A DNA stretch of 64,000 nucleotides from positions 298,453 through 362,452 of the forward strand of contig RHPI01002069.1 of assembly GCA_009103225.1 (NCBI GenBank), written 5' to 3'. The notes below the pieces were generated by a model, which ran no database searches, was not told the DNA's origin, and worked only from the letters and a program-made list of their open reading frames with translations. A program made the position numbers and the translations under genes. Origin of the DNA: Chlorokybus atmophyticus (taxonomy: Eukaryota > Streptophyta > Chlorokybophyceae > Chlorokybales > Chlorokybaceae). Shown one piece after another: positions 1 to 11,644 of the stretch. The stretch's first letter is position 1. Every line of letters starts with the position of its first letter.

Positions 1-1249
1 CATCACAACTCGAGTATGGTGAGCGTGCTGAGTACTGACACTCTTGTGCACCGACAACCACAATATGGTTTGATTCGTCCTGAGGGATCCAGCTAGAAAG
101 GTCTGCAGGCTGTGCACAGAGTCCATTACTGCATGCTTCGACGCCAGACTACTCGGCAATTGGTCAGCCACTTGCAGTAGACCAGGGCGAACGGCATTGC
201 ACGCTATAACAATCATTCTATACTTGTGCACATCACTCGCTTGAACAACAACAAAAGACATTGCATCATGCCGACAGGTGTTGTGTTCGATCTGTGCTTG
301 AAGTGGGAAACAATTGACAATCACACGCATGGCACAAGCAGTGCAAAAGAGCACTGCCTGCAAACAATGCAACGTACTGGAGGGGCGTTGCCAACGTTCC
401 ACGTGCCAATAAACACTTTAACATTGTGCTCGATGTCTACGCGCAACAGCGCAACCTCAATCTGGACCTGTCATATGCACCGAGCACAGAGTCAGAGCGC
501 ATAAAGCCAAAGCGTAGCAAACAGAGCAAATTATACCTCTCCTGCACGTTCCTTCTTGCCGGACTTGTTATACAGAGGGTACCATGCTGGTTCTAGGGCA
601 TGAGCTCCTGCAGTCCATGTAATTTATGCAGGAACGTCAAAACTTGTCTCAGTTGTGAGACGCAATGTGCAAGCTGTAAAGGTCAATTGCTGCGGCAATG
701 ACTGCACACACCGCTTCGCACAGCAAAACACATTTGCCTGCAATAAGAAACACACCTTGTAGCAATCGCCGCACCGGTATTGACTCACAGCGCCCTAAAA
801 ATACTTTACGTATACGAATGTGTTTGCTGTACACCCTTAGCCCAACATCCACTGCCTGCTGCAAGGTCCAATCAGAATCAACACACTGCCAATAACACAC
901 TTATCAAGTTCGCACCTCGGATGGAGTAACTGGAAACTCAAACGCTTCATGCCACACTGGAGAACTGGTGCCCCATTTCTGCAATGAGCTGCAAACATCA
1001 ATTAATGCTGTAGGCATGTTGTACGGCATGCATGCAACCAACTGACTCATGCATGCATGCGGCATAGCCATGTACCGTGCTGGTGGTCTGGTTGTCTGAG
1101 CCAATAAGCACTTTTACTTGGGGAGCAACTTCGCCAACACTAAGCTTATACTTCAACCCTCTGGCTTGTAACACATTGATGCGCAACCGCCAACTGCCAC
1201 GTTTGCTTGCGGCAGGAGAGGCTGAAAATGATGATGATGGAGTGGAGCC
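1..1249 (-). CDS. C2-domain inositol polyphosphate 5-phosphatase, 3' part off the window
   Basis: Six exons join in frame on the minus strand: 1249-1076, 978-916, 885-756, 607-537, 467-378 and 109-1, giving about 212 residues before the edge. The first four encode a C2-like beta sandwich: WRLRINVLQARGL, then VKVLIGSDNQTT, SPVWHEAFEF and RKVFLGRCESIP, ending at AWYPLYNK and a GE-V strand. The last two open an inositol polyphosphate 5-phosphatase domain: KVFIGTWNVGNAPP, then ADLSSWIPQ and VVVGAQECQY, where the Asn of TWNVG and the Glu of QEC are the family's metal/phosphate-site residues. Such enzymes remove the 5-phosphate of inositol lipids or soluble inositol phosphates at membranes; a C2 domain would recruit it to lipid. 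The start is not resolved. An alternative donor after CESIP gives the wrong phase, so 756 is preferred. Class identity is strong; substrate is unknown. Confidence 0.85.
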
Positions 1250-1860
1250 CTGAAATAAAGTCGTGAACAGTTGTTAGTCGTGCACATGCATGTGACATTG
1301 GTGCGGTCACAGTGATAGTAGTAGATGTGAACACAGTGCAAGCTTACACGACACAACAATTGTCAGTGAGATTGCACAAGTAACAACGCTGCCAAAGGCA
1401 CACAAAGGCCATGGAGATTGCGCAGTGGCTAACTACCATGCAACCTTGCAAACAGATGCTGCGAGCACGCAACTACAACGGACTTCTGAGATTAATGTAC
1501 AAACATGCAATCGAGCACAACCGTCAGGCAACGGGCATTAAGTCAGTGGCAAGATTCAGTGCTACAACTTGCTTCCAACCAGCATCAACCCGCACGCTGC
1601 TTGACCTGGCAACCGACTGTACCAAACTAGCTGCTACCTGTCCGCTTCCCAGCGAATGCTCCTCCGACGCTGAAGCACCGACCATCACACCGCAACAGCG
1701 GCACTCACAGCGGCTAACGCTCCATCAATGCTAGCTGCTGTCCAACCGGGACCACCTGCTGCAGCTGCACCGCTTCAAAACCAGCTTCTTAGCTTCAACC
1801 CGCGAGCCTCGTTCCTCCAAGCAGGTTACCAAGAACAAACCTGTCTCTTCAGTCCTTTGG

Positions 1861-2262
1861 CTACTGCATATCAGCTTTTAGAAAGCCACCACGCCACCAA
1901 GACTGCTCCCGTCGACCAGCAGCAGGTTGCAATGAGAGATTGCTGTGCATGACGGGCCTCTGTCTCTTCCCCAAACTCGTCTCCTCCCTGCTCGTTTTCG
2001 TCCGCCACGACCACCGCCACCACAACAGCCGGAGCAAGCAGCGTAGCTTCCACGTGTCAAGCAGCTGCTTGCCTGCATGTTGCTTGCTTTCGCGACTTGC
2101 CTTTTTCAAGTGCAGCGTTGCAGCACCGACGCGGTGCACCAACGCTGGTGCCTGAATTCCCTTCTGGTCTGCTGTAGCTCGGCACGGCAGCAGCGTCAGA
2201 GGTGCCGTTGTTGCTGCAGCAGACAGAGCGTTTTCGTTACGTCGCCTCAGCTCGGCTGTCAC
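1861..2262 (-). other. Possible 5' exon region of the C2/5-phosphatase gene
   Basis: Upstream of the first certain C2 exon the minus strand is open in more than one frame. One frame starts MEATLLAPAVVVAVVVADE at 2053 and contains a second hydrophobic stretch near its end; another is open for 133 codons from 2262. A further weak exon-like stretch lies around 1640-1690 and ends at a GTAGC donor. None could be joined to the exon at 1249 with confidence. The missing N-terminus of the 5-phosphatase most likely lies here, but the frame is not decided. Confidence 0.2.
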
Positions 2263-3210
2263 GTACTCTCACTGCTCACTCCCCACATAACCCACAGGAC
2301 CGGACTGATTCACTAATACATTGATTCATTAGTTCATAGCTCCCGATGCAGCGCGCTGGTTGGATTCGTCACTGACTCACTCGCCCTGTCGCCTACCGAG
2401 TTTACGCCAGTAGCCAAAACCCTAACCCGACCGGCTCATGCGTTAATAAGGCCTCCTGGTTACCTGGTTCGTTCGCAATAAGATTCCCCAGCGTACCCCA
2501 GCGCTACCGTCTGTACTAGCATATGACGTGCGTTATGTGGGTAGCTTCAAAGCTCACGTCACGTCGCCATTTTTATCTGAGGCACTGTTATGGTGCTTGC
2601 AGGCTGGCTGGTGGTTGACGGCAAGACGGAGGGAGTCAGCGGCAGGAGGGTTGTCGTCGTTGGCGGTGGTGGCGCCGGGTGAGGCCTTGGTCAACTGGTC
2701 GTTGACAGCGTTGCCGATTGCTGCTCTGTGAAGGCTGCTCATCTGCCCGTGCCGGTATGATGATGGCATGCTGGTGGTGGTGTGCATGGTGACGTCGCTT
2801 GTGCAGAAAAGGACGTGTGGGTGCAGCGTTGCCTTGTAACTTTGCCCGCGAGCTTGCAGCGATTTGTTCTTGGCAAGACTGTCAAGCTGTGGCCAGTGTT
2901 GTACACAGACAAATGTGACTTGACCTTGTCTGCAGCTTGGCTTCCGCACGTAGGTTGCGCATCAGCGTAGGAGGGCTAGGCTACTATTCTTGTGTGCCAT
3001 GTTGCGGCAGAGGAAGTGTGGTCCACAGTTGCATTGTGCAGCAGCAATAGCTGTATGCCTTTCCCAGTCTTTGTTGTTTTTGCTAGCTGCAGCATCCCTA
3101 TTAATGACAATGCCATCGCTGTGCAAAGTGGTTCTTGTCAACATTGCTTTATCGTAGCATCGCCTATACACTCACATACTTCGGCACAACATCTCTACAC
3201 TGCAGGCAAC
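2263..3210. other. Intergenic region between divergent genes
   Basis: No open frame here resembles a known protein. It separates the minus-strand 5-phosphatase gene from the plus-strand DJ-1 gene and must hold both promoters and 5' leaders. I see no convincing TATA box. Confidence 0.4.
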
Positions 3211-5760
3211 ATGGCATCCACAGCGGTCGCAGCAAAGACGCTCACAGTGGCTGGTCAGGCTGTCACCAGCCAGCAGTCAGCAGCAGTCAGCCGCTCAGCG
3301 CCCTCCCAGGCATCCCGCAGTGATGTGCGCCAGGCATTGTCTGCGCGTGCGATGGGCGCTTCGAAGTCACAATTCTCTGGAAGCTGGCTGCAGACCAAGA
3401 GCCGCCCTGCAAAGGCACAGTGGGCCGCCACCCACATTGTCTCCGCTGCTGTCGAGGCTTATCCCCAGGGTGAGGTCGACAAGGCGCTCGAGTACTTGGA
3501 GAGGATGAGAACATTCCCCAAGTAAGTTATATGAGTTTCACAGGCGACCATTGCATGCATGTGTGGCACTGGAGTTACCCTTGTTGACATGCATATCAGT
3601 GGTGTTACGACGCGCATTGCCTGATTGTCTTTCCTGTGGTCTGCGCAGCAACTATTACTCGCCCATTACACTGAATCTTGGAAGGGTGTTCTCGAATACA
3701 AACAAGTCCATCCCTGCCAGCCTGGGCAGCAAGGACTTCAGTGTCGACTTCTCTACCCTCTCGGTAAGTTCTCGGTAAGAGATGTTTTTGCTGTCCTGTA
3801 AATTGAATGTTTTCACTTGCTTGCTTGAACATATATAGGCATGCAGCTTCTTAGTGTCACAGGGCGATACCATCATTAAGCAGTATGACAAAAAGTATCT
3901 TTCATGGGATCTTGCACTCATGATGCCATGTTCGTGACAGACGGAGAAGGCCCCACCACTGATCATTGAGGATGCGCTTCGCATTGAGGGCATCCGCATC
4001 TACAGGAAAACCCAGCGCGATGTGTCTTTGCCTCAGATCCGCCAGTCATATGGCAACCCCAACCTTGTTGAGCAGGTAAGTAGTCTGTTGCAATTCCCCA
4101 CCAAGAGATTGAAAAATTGCTTGCTTACTAGCATTGCTTTGCTTACATCCTACACGTTATCAGTTGTGTCGCAAAGCTGATTGTGGCATGCACTTGCAGG
4201 AAAACAAGATCTGGTGGCTGACACATTGCCAGGCGCTCCGGGACGGTGACAAGGCAAACAAGGTGCTTGTGATCGATGGCATTGAGGAGGAGTACAGCGG
4301 TTTGACGGTAGGTGCACATCACATTGCATTTAACCGAAAGTGTTTGTAAACATTATCAGGCAGGGCACTAAGCTAGTGTGCAGAACATGGGCTTGCATTG
4401 CTTGACATTGGCTCTTATCGCCTTGCTGGCAGGTGCTCTTCAACGAATACCGTGACGAGCTAATGTACTTCACCAAGGACTCTTTGTATGACACTGCTGA
4501 AGGCGGACAGATCTCCGCCACCCCAGATGCTGAGGGTCTGAAGGGCTACTGGTAAGCCAACCGCATGTATGTATCCATCCTATCCACTGTCCATGACTGG
4601 TTGTGATGTATCATCCATGTCTCAAGTCCACCAGCTGGTCATGAAGGAACTCTGTAGTGCCTGCAAGCAATGGTCTATTGTTCCCAAGGCACAGTGCAAG
4701 TGTTGCACTGCTAATGCATGCTTCTGTGCGATTAGGTTTGGGCGCCAGAAGGGAAACACTTACGAGTCCAGCTGGTGGGCTATGCTTGCCAACCCCCGTG
4801 TCAGGATGACATGGCCACGTGTTACCTTCAGCGGCGAGGATGTGTCCTTTGACTGGGTAAGTGCCTAGTTGTTGCAGAGAGTCGACTTATGAAGGTGTAT
4901 GGTCTTACCATCCGCTTCAACAGGTTTGCTTCGACATCAACACCAATGAGATGACGGCGTATGGTGATGTGGTCTGGATCCGTACTGGTGACCGCGGCGC
5001 GTGCTACAAGAAGTACGAGCACCTGTACTTCCTTCGTGACGTGTACAAGACCTTCTTCGACAACTACTTCAAGGATGGAGCCTCAAGTGGCAGCAGCAAG
5101 GGAGCCTTCGTTCCGGACAACAAGGGCATTGTAAAAGCTGTCGGCGAGCGCAAGGGCAAAATTGCCTGCCTCATTGAAGAGCACTTCGACCCCTTTGAGT
5201 TCCGCTCTTACAACGAGTACTACCCCAAGAACGGCTATGACATGGAGTACCTGACATACCTGTGGGGTGCCGACAGCGTGCGCTACACGTCCAACCCAAC
5301 AGACGGTAAGATTGAGGAGGACGTGACGGTGACCAAGTGCGTGACCAAGGTGAAGCCCAAGGACTACGCTGGCATCCTGGTCATCGGCGCGTACGCCATG
5401 GACCGCCTGCGCTACCAGAGCAAGGTGTGGAAGGGCAAGAAGAACGATGCGCCCGGTGTGGAGTTTGTCCGCCAGACCATGCGCGACAATGTGCCCATTG
5501 GCAACATCTGCCACTCTATCTGGATCTTCTGCGCCGCGCCTGAGCTGCTCAAGGGCAAGAAGGTCACTTGCGCGCACAACCTCGTGTGTGATGTTGAGGG
5601 TGCTGGCGCGGAGATTGTTTACGAGGGTGAGGGCACGGCCGAGCTCGTCATTGACGGCAATCTCATCTGCGGTAAGCATCCCGGCATGGTCGAGGACTTC
5701 AACGTCGCCTTCATTGGTGAGGTGGAGAAGGCGCATGTGCGCACCCCTGTCACTGTCTAA
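3211..5760 (+). CDS. DJ-1/PfpI-domain protein with long N-terminal region, probably plastid-targeted
   Basis: Seven exons (3211-3521, 3649-3763, 3941-4075, 4200-4307, 4433-4551, 4736-4856, 4924-5760) join in frame to 581 residues. The C-terminal third, about residues 378-575, is a DJ-1/PfpI fold: KIACLIEEHFDPFEFRS with the acidic residue before the first loop, YAGILVIGAYAMDRLR, the nucleophile elbow NICHSIWIF with Cys499-His500, then LLKGKKVTC, VVIDG-like ELVIDGNLICGKHPG and a final helix. Family members are amidases, glyoxalases, chaperones or redox sensors; the reaction here is not predictable. Residues 1 to about 70 are rich in Ser, Ala, Thr and Arg and nearly free of acidic residues, as in a plastid transit peptide. 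Residues 95-370 are aromatic-rich and unrecognised; an NTF2-like fold is possible but unproven. A TGTAA poly(A)-type signal lies near 5918. Confidence 0.85.
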
Positions 5761-6818
5761 GTTCCTGCCGCGCGTATGGTATGGTATGACCCTCAATCCC
5801 CGTAATATATCCACGGTGCTGCGAGCTGTGAGCGCAGTTTGGGCAGGCAGGGCTGGTCTCTGCTGATATATGTCATTAGGTGCCTGACTTTGCACTGTTA
5901 GCTTTTTGGAGGCATTTGTGTAAGTAGTGGATGTGTACAGTTGACGCTGTGGGCAGCCTCTACATATTGATTAAACACTCTGCTGTGATGGACCTGAATA
6001 CCACATCAATGGTCCCACTTCTTTCCATGCATGACTATGATTGGGCTCGTAATGCCGCGCGAAGCTTGGTTGCTGGTTTGCAGTGTAGCAAATGTGAACA
6101 GCAAAAGTCGCTGCGTGGCATCCTTCCTAAACAAGCTGTGCAATTGTCAATGTCCTAAGGTCGTGAATTGACAAGTGCGGTTGCAATTGCAACCAACAAC
6201 GCTCTACAGTTATGCGGAGTGCTGGCACCCACAGAAGAATTGTTGGATGCCTTTCTTTCAGCAACACGGTCACACAAGCATACGCACGCCGCATTGTATG
6301 TACAGTATATACTAGCGTCCTTGCCTATCACAGCACAAACATAATGCTAGCAATACCAGCCGTTCGTGCTCTCCGACGACATCGCCAGCACCGCATCCTC
6401 CTCCGCCAATGGAGCCGTCGCGTGCACTCCCGTCCAGCCCGGCTCGGCCGCCACGACAGCAGCTCCCCACTCCAGCAATGCGAGGCTCTGTACGCGTTGC
6501 AGTGCGCACAAGATGCGCTGCCTGTACAGGGCCAGGAAACCCGCCCGCCGGTTGTGCAACAAGAGCCAAGGCAAATCAGCAGCCTTACAAGGGACTGTAC
6601 GTGTCGGCACTCAGCATGCGTGCTCAAGCATGCAGCGCTAAGTTGATCAGCACCTCAAGTGTGATGCACTGAGTCTTAAGCACAACGAGTGAAGGATAAC
6701 AACACTTGACTAGCCAGTGAAACTTCGAACATGTCTACCAGCAATCTACCAACAAGCCACTTTGCATCTAGAAGCAGTAACTACCTACACTTGACAGGTG
6801 ACACCACCCAGCTTAGCC
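5761..6818. other. Convergent intergenic region
   Basis: This holds the 3' ends of the DJ-1 gene (+) and SDHAF2 (-). Overlapping GC-rich open frames of about 85-145 codons occur at 6212-6672 on both strands, but none resembles a protein I know and their compositions (Ala, Pro, Arg) look like read-through of GC-rich DNA. Confidence 0.4.
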
Positions 6819-7845
6819 CTACTGATTGCCTGCAGGTGGCGTGCCAGCAGCCCTGTCGTCGTTGTTCTTGTAGTCGTCCCAGCCTCGGACCCACTCGCGT
6901 CCAGGCGGAGCGCGCGCAGAAGTGGTGGCGTGGGCGCGTAGGTGTGAGCCGACATGGTCCCGCAGCGCTGCAAAGGCCTCATTGTTCACAAGACGGGGGT
7001 CGGGCTCCGCCTGCCCCGTGAGCATACGCCACAGGTCAGGGTTCTCCTCGCCAAGCAGCTCCTCGTAAGCGTCCAGCGCAGATGCAGACATCCCGGAAGC
7101 ATGGTCAGCAGCCCAACGACCCATCACCAGGTCCAGCTCAAGCAAACCACGCTGCCTGTGGTTTTGTATGTCAGCGACAATCGGTGACTGATGTGTGCTA
7201 CGTGACCATATACAATTGTAACCTTGCATGTATGCGTATACGTGTGTTTGTGCGTGGATGTGCACGAGCGTGCTTGTATGTACATGTGTGCGCTCACGCT
7301 TAAGTGTGTGTGCGCGTGTGTGTGGCAGGATGTTATGCTTTTCTGCCTTTTCGCAACATGCATAATGAGTTCAGTGAGCAGCGACTGAATACCTCTGTGG
7401 AAATGGCACCTGCACCTAAATGCTGTGATGGAAGCTTGAATTACGAGTGTAGACACACGCAACCAGGATGATACTGGTGATGCTCACCGGCTGCGGTAAA
7501 GCAGGCGAGATATCCTCCGCTCGCGGGCCGACTTCTCCTCGCTGCAGCTGGCTTCAGCGGCAAAGCTGCACATGCAACACGCAGATGCACTTCTTCATCA
7601 CCTCATCAACTTGATCATTGCATTCGACAAGTCATCTAGTCAGTAGCATATGTCTCTGCTAGACTAGCATAGCGCCATGGGCATGAATCTCATTCTTACC
7701 CACCCCTTCCCCTTTCATACCTTCGGCGGCCGGACGTCGACGCCGCGGAAAGCACTGACGCTGATGGTAGCGGCAATGAGTTAAGAGATGACAACGAGCA
7801 CCGCAGCGCCCTGGCGCATGCCCTCCCCCCCACCGCCGCCGCCAT
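6819..7845 (-). CDS. SDHAF2: Succinate dehydrogenase assembly factor 2 (SdhE/Sdh5 family), mitochondrial
   Basis: Three exons (7845-7721, 7565-7488, 7155-6819) join with matching phases to 179 residues. The core RRISRLLYRSRQRGLLELDL followed by VMGRWA and YEELLGEENPDLWRMLTG is the SdhE/Sdh5 signature; the RGxxExD segment contains the invariant RG and acidic residues that dock on the flavoprotein. The tail WVRGWDDYKNN ending in AGNQ matches plant SDHAF2 rather than animal or fungal forms. Exon 1 starts MAAAVGGRACARALRCSLSS and is Ala/Arg/Ser-rich without acidic residues, as in a mitochondrial presequence. The protein promotes covalent FAD attachment to succinate dehydrogenase subunit A in the matrix, upstream of complex II assembly. 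An in-frame ATG at 7573 would give a shorter protein lacking the presequence, so 7845 is preferred. Head to head with NIP7. Confidence 0.93.
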
Positions 7846-8083
7846 GTTGGCCACCGCTTCGCCACGTCAATACAAGCTGCAACAAGCTGCGTGTCATCAG
7901 CGTCACAGATGAGAAATCACGCTTCAAGTGAACATCAAGCAGCTGGTGGATATACAGCAGGGCTCTGGTATCCGGCTGGTTACTCTGCAAAGCGGATGTC
8001 AACAATTCGGCGGCGGCGGCGGCGGCGGTGCTGAGGGGTAGGAGCAGAGAAGTTGGGCTTGGGTGCGTGCGTGCGTGCGTGAC
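7846..8083. promoter_or_regulatory. Short bidirectional promoter, SDHAF2 / NIP7
   Basis: Only 238 bp separate the two start codons, so both promoters and both 5' leaders must share this stretch. It contains a (GGC)n run around 8010-8028 and a GTGC/GTGCG tandem run at 8062-8081 just before the NIP7 ATG. No TATA box is evident. Inferred from gene layout only. Confidence 0.6.
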
Positions 8084-9302
8084 ATGCGGCCTCTGGAGGA
8101 GGCAGAGGCGAAGGCGGTATTCGAGAAGCTGCACAAGTACCTGGGCAACAATGTGCGGCGGCTGGTTGAGCGCAAGGACGAGCCGCACTGCCTGAGGCTG
8201 CACAAGCAGCGGGTGTACTATGTCAAAGAGGTATAATTTCATCTGTGGGAGTAAAATTCAATTTGTCGTATTGATCCACAGGGAGAGAGCGGATGACTGC
8301 GTGCAGCTGCCTTGTATGTTTCTGTAAGCATTGTTTACGACCTGCCATGTTCCTAACAAAATGACATGCAACAACACAATTAGTGTAGCGTGATCGGTGT
8401 TGTGATTGGTGGCTGTCGTGATTGATGCCGTTTTTACATGTTTTCATGGCATAGTGCTTCGATTCCTGCCATAGCAAGCATTGGTAGACAGTTGCACCCA
8501 CACGCGCACACAACAGATATATGCTATGTTTGTTTTCTTCATCATTCAATCTATGCGCGTGCTCTTCACCACGATTGAGGGTGTGCAGTCGTTGATGCGG
8601 AGGGCGACAAACGTTGCGCGCGACCATCTCGTTGCACTTGGGACTTGCATCGGCAAGTTTACGAAAAGCGGGAAGTTCCGCCTTACCGTCACCGCGCTCA
8701 ATGTCCTTGCCCAACACGCCACCCACAAGGTTGTTGTCGTCGCTGTTGTCGTTGTTGTTGTTGTTGTTGTTGTTGTTAGCAGTAACTTGAGACACACATG
8801 GATACGTGGCTCTGATGTCATGTGATCATGCTCTTGCGCACAGGTTTGGGTGAAGCCCTCGGCCGAGATGTCCTTTCTTTACGGCAACCACGTGCTCAAG
8901 TCCGGCTTGGGCCGCATCACTGAGAACACTCCCGCCTATCAGGTGAGAGGCGTGCAGCGTGCAGCAGCAATCATCACTTTCATGAGCACCAGCAACAAAG
9001 CAGTGGTTTGTGAGGGCTGTTCATGACACCCCTCCAAACGCATTGGCTTGTGCGCACAGGGTGTTGTGGTGTACTCGATGTCCGACATTCCCCTCGGTTT
9101 TGGCATTGCTGCAAAATCCACTCAGGATTGCAGGAAGCTTGACCCCAACGGCATCGTCGCGCTGCATCAAGCCGACGTCGGTCAGTTATAGTGCTGTTGG
9201 TTTGCAGTTGAATGCGATTGCCTGTTGCTGTGCAGACTCTCAACTTTGTGTGTTGACATGTTTGTTACAGGGGAATACTTGAGGATGGAGGACGACTTGT
9301 AG
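8084..9302 (+). CDS. NIP7: 60S ribosome subunit biogenesis protein NIP7
   Basis: Five exons (8084-8230, 8589-8729, 8844-8942, 9060-9180, 9271-9302) give 179 residues, the usual NIP7 length. The start [20 protein letters not shown], the block [60 protein letters not shown] and the end [15 protein letters not shown] follow the family almost residue for residue. The C-terminal half is the PUA domain that binds pre-rRNA; the protein acts in the nucleolus in 27S/ITS2 pre-rRNA processing for the large subunit. Intron 2 starts with an unusual GTTGTT donor and carries a (GTT)n run at about 8731-8777. A TGTAA poly(A)-type signal occurs near 9551. Confidence 0.95.
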
Positions 9303-10851
9303 TCGCTCAGTTTGTAGTCTAATAGCTGCTAGTAGTATGTTTCTTTCTTGCAGTATTGTTATGTGGGTTGTAGCTGTAGGCCTAGACATTGTTGGCCTGT
9401 GCTGGCGCTTCACTTGTGTGGACACACCGTCAAACGTGAACGGCTGTTATACAGGGCTTGAAGGTGTTATTGTGCAGGTGCAAATTGTGTTTCTGGTATA
9501 TGATGTATGACGACACAATATGAGCAGTGTGTAGTACAAATCTAGCACGGTTGTAATACCTCATGAGTCCCTCATGCATGATACAAACTGTTTGGCACTG
9601 TATGGTCCCTCTGGGTTGTGTGGGTGCGTGCTTGTGTGGGTACGTGTGTGCACGCACTGGCGTGCGCCAGCCCTTTCCATAAGGCATCTGTTGCTACACG
9701 TACACTTTTGAAGGTTGTTGCGATCTCTGCACCACACCATACCAATGGCAACTACAACAATGAACGGGCTGCACTGCACATCATGACCGACCGCACTGCA
9801 CAGCACAACAAACCGCAATGCATGCACATGTGACAAGCTGGAAACCTAGGCAGCTCCCGCACAGAACCATGCATCAACGCTCTACAAGAGGCAGGCAGTC
9901 CAGCGTCACCTGCTGCGTGCCCTGCTGTCGTCGTCAGTCCGTCAATGCCACCCTGCCGTCGCTGCTTGCACTCAGTTGCATTAGGCTTCTACCCAGCCCT
10001 CTGGTGTATAGATATATACTTGGCTGCTTGCTGGCTGGCTTGGTTTGGTTTGAGTGTAACAATGCATCCGCATGATGGCGTATGTGTGGCAGCTAATTAG
10101 ATAGATACGTATTCATGTGAAACGAGGTGTGAAGTAGTAGTATATCAGAAGTCAAACAGTGTGTGCTCGCGAGGTGCACACATTGCAAGCGCGCACAGCA
10201 CCAGCACACGTGCAAAGTCATGCTCGTAGTTGCCTCTGATGCAGCAAGGACCCGTAGCTCCGTGCGCCATGCAAGTCGATCATGTCTATACAAGGGCGGC
10301 CCTATCAGAGGCAATCTGAGAGTGTTGAACGGTACATCCATCAAACGGTGCTCATGCTGGCCAGCGCCGCAGCCAATAAGGCCATAAGCTCCTTGCTGTC
10401 ACAATGTCTCGAACCACTTGTGCGCTTTGTGCAACCACCAATAGCATCCCTTCTGCCGCATCTGCTGAGAGTCCTCACAGCTTGCCTCGCACTGCCACAG
10501 ACCCAATCCCTTTAGCGCTTGTCTCCGGGCACCGACCTCCGCAATCATGGGTTCTGATGTGGCCTGAGTGGTGTTGCAACTGCTACTGTAAAGCTGTGCT
10601 GATGCTTCCCCTCAGTTGCTGTTGGCATGCGTCCAGGTCATGCCCAATTAAGCATTGACATGCGCCTACATGGGGTGGAGGCAGCAGGCATTGTCACTTT
10701 GGCAATGGTGATGGCCAGGCCACAATCGCGCAGTTACTCGGCATTGTGCTCTTGCAACGCGTCGCGACACGAGATTATTTTTTCCAGGGTTTGTTTGCAG
10801 CCACCGTCATGCCTCGCATGCAGTGCATTCATTGCTTGGGGCGGCACTGCA
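9303..10851. other. Intergenic region, no gene seen
   Basis: About 1.5 kb between the 3' ends of NIP7 (+) and the small secretory gene (-). Short open frames on both strands show no family resemblance. A GTGTG/GTGCG-rich stretch lies at about 9615-9665. Confidence 0.4.
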
Positions 10852-11644
10852 TCAGCCGGGTGCTGAAATCGGCGCAGCAGTGCAGTTGGTCAACTGTTCT
10901 CTCAGCGACGCAATGTGCTGTATCAACCGCTGGTTTCTAAGCATTGCTTCCTGCACCTCCTGCAAACAGTGGAAATCGAGTCTAAACTAGATCTTCTGAA
11001 CAGGAGAGGCAGGAAAGGCAACTGATCAAGCGAACAACTTACTTCCCACTTAGCAGACTCGCAATGCTGGTTGCTCAACATGTCGGCCACCTTCGCCTGC
11101 TGCGGACTTGCTTGCTCAACTGCGTACCCAGATATTGCAAGAGGTTGCAGTTGGTTTGCAGGATGTACTATTTCAAGTTGTTCAGATAGCATGTGACTGG
11201 TACAGCTGGCACAACATGCAGCTTTCACACAGCCAGCATTTAGTTGTGACAATAACGCTTTCGAGTTCCTCGCAGACATTCACGCCAACGTCCGTCTCTG
11301 TGTGGGTTGCGGACCACCTTCCTTGGCTAAGACAAGCTAGGCTAATAAATCGCCCTCTAGCTGTGAACTGGCTGTCAAACCCAAGAAGTTCACACTGTGA
11401 ATTGCTTGAGTTCAACAGCCAATTCACAAGAAAACAGTGACGGACTTGGTTCCTTCTTCACTGCGTAATGATACCCATGTGCATGCATGATGACACAGCA
11501 CCACGACCACCATGATAGACACCGAGGTAAAGGAAACCCACTTGCTGTGGCGGCGGGCTGCAGCTGGCGGACTGTGCGCACTTCCGACTGCGACGTGAGG
11601 AACAGCACCAGCAGCACAAGCGCCAGCGCCATCCCCCGAGACAT
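10852..11644 (-). CDS. Small predicted secretory or type II membrane coiled-coil protein (copy A)
   Basis: Three exons (11644-11542, 11119-11043, 10959-10852) join in phase to 95 residues. Residues 1-20 are a hydrophobic signal or signal-anchor segment beginning MSRGMALALVLLVLFLTSQS. After a short linker comes a Gln/Lys/Glu/Leu-rich helical region containing AKVADMLSNQHCESAKWE and then LRNQRLIQHIASLREQL, with heptad-like spacing of Leu and Ile, followed by a short tail. The protein is not recognised. Its closest relative in the window is the gene at 12566, which shares MSR, the hydrophobic run, QSE(V/L)R and the final ER/REQL helix and is transcribed in the opposite direction. Exon joins are predicted; the exon 1 donor (GTGGGT) was chosen for phase and an alternative a few bases on exists. 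Confidence 0.5.
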
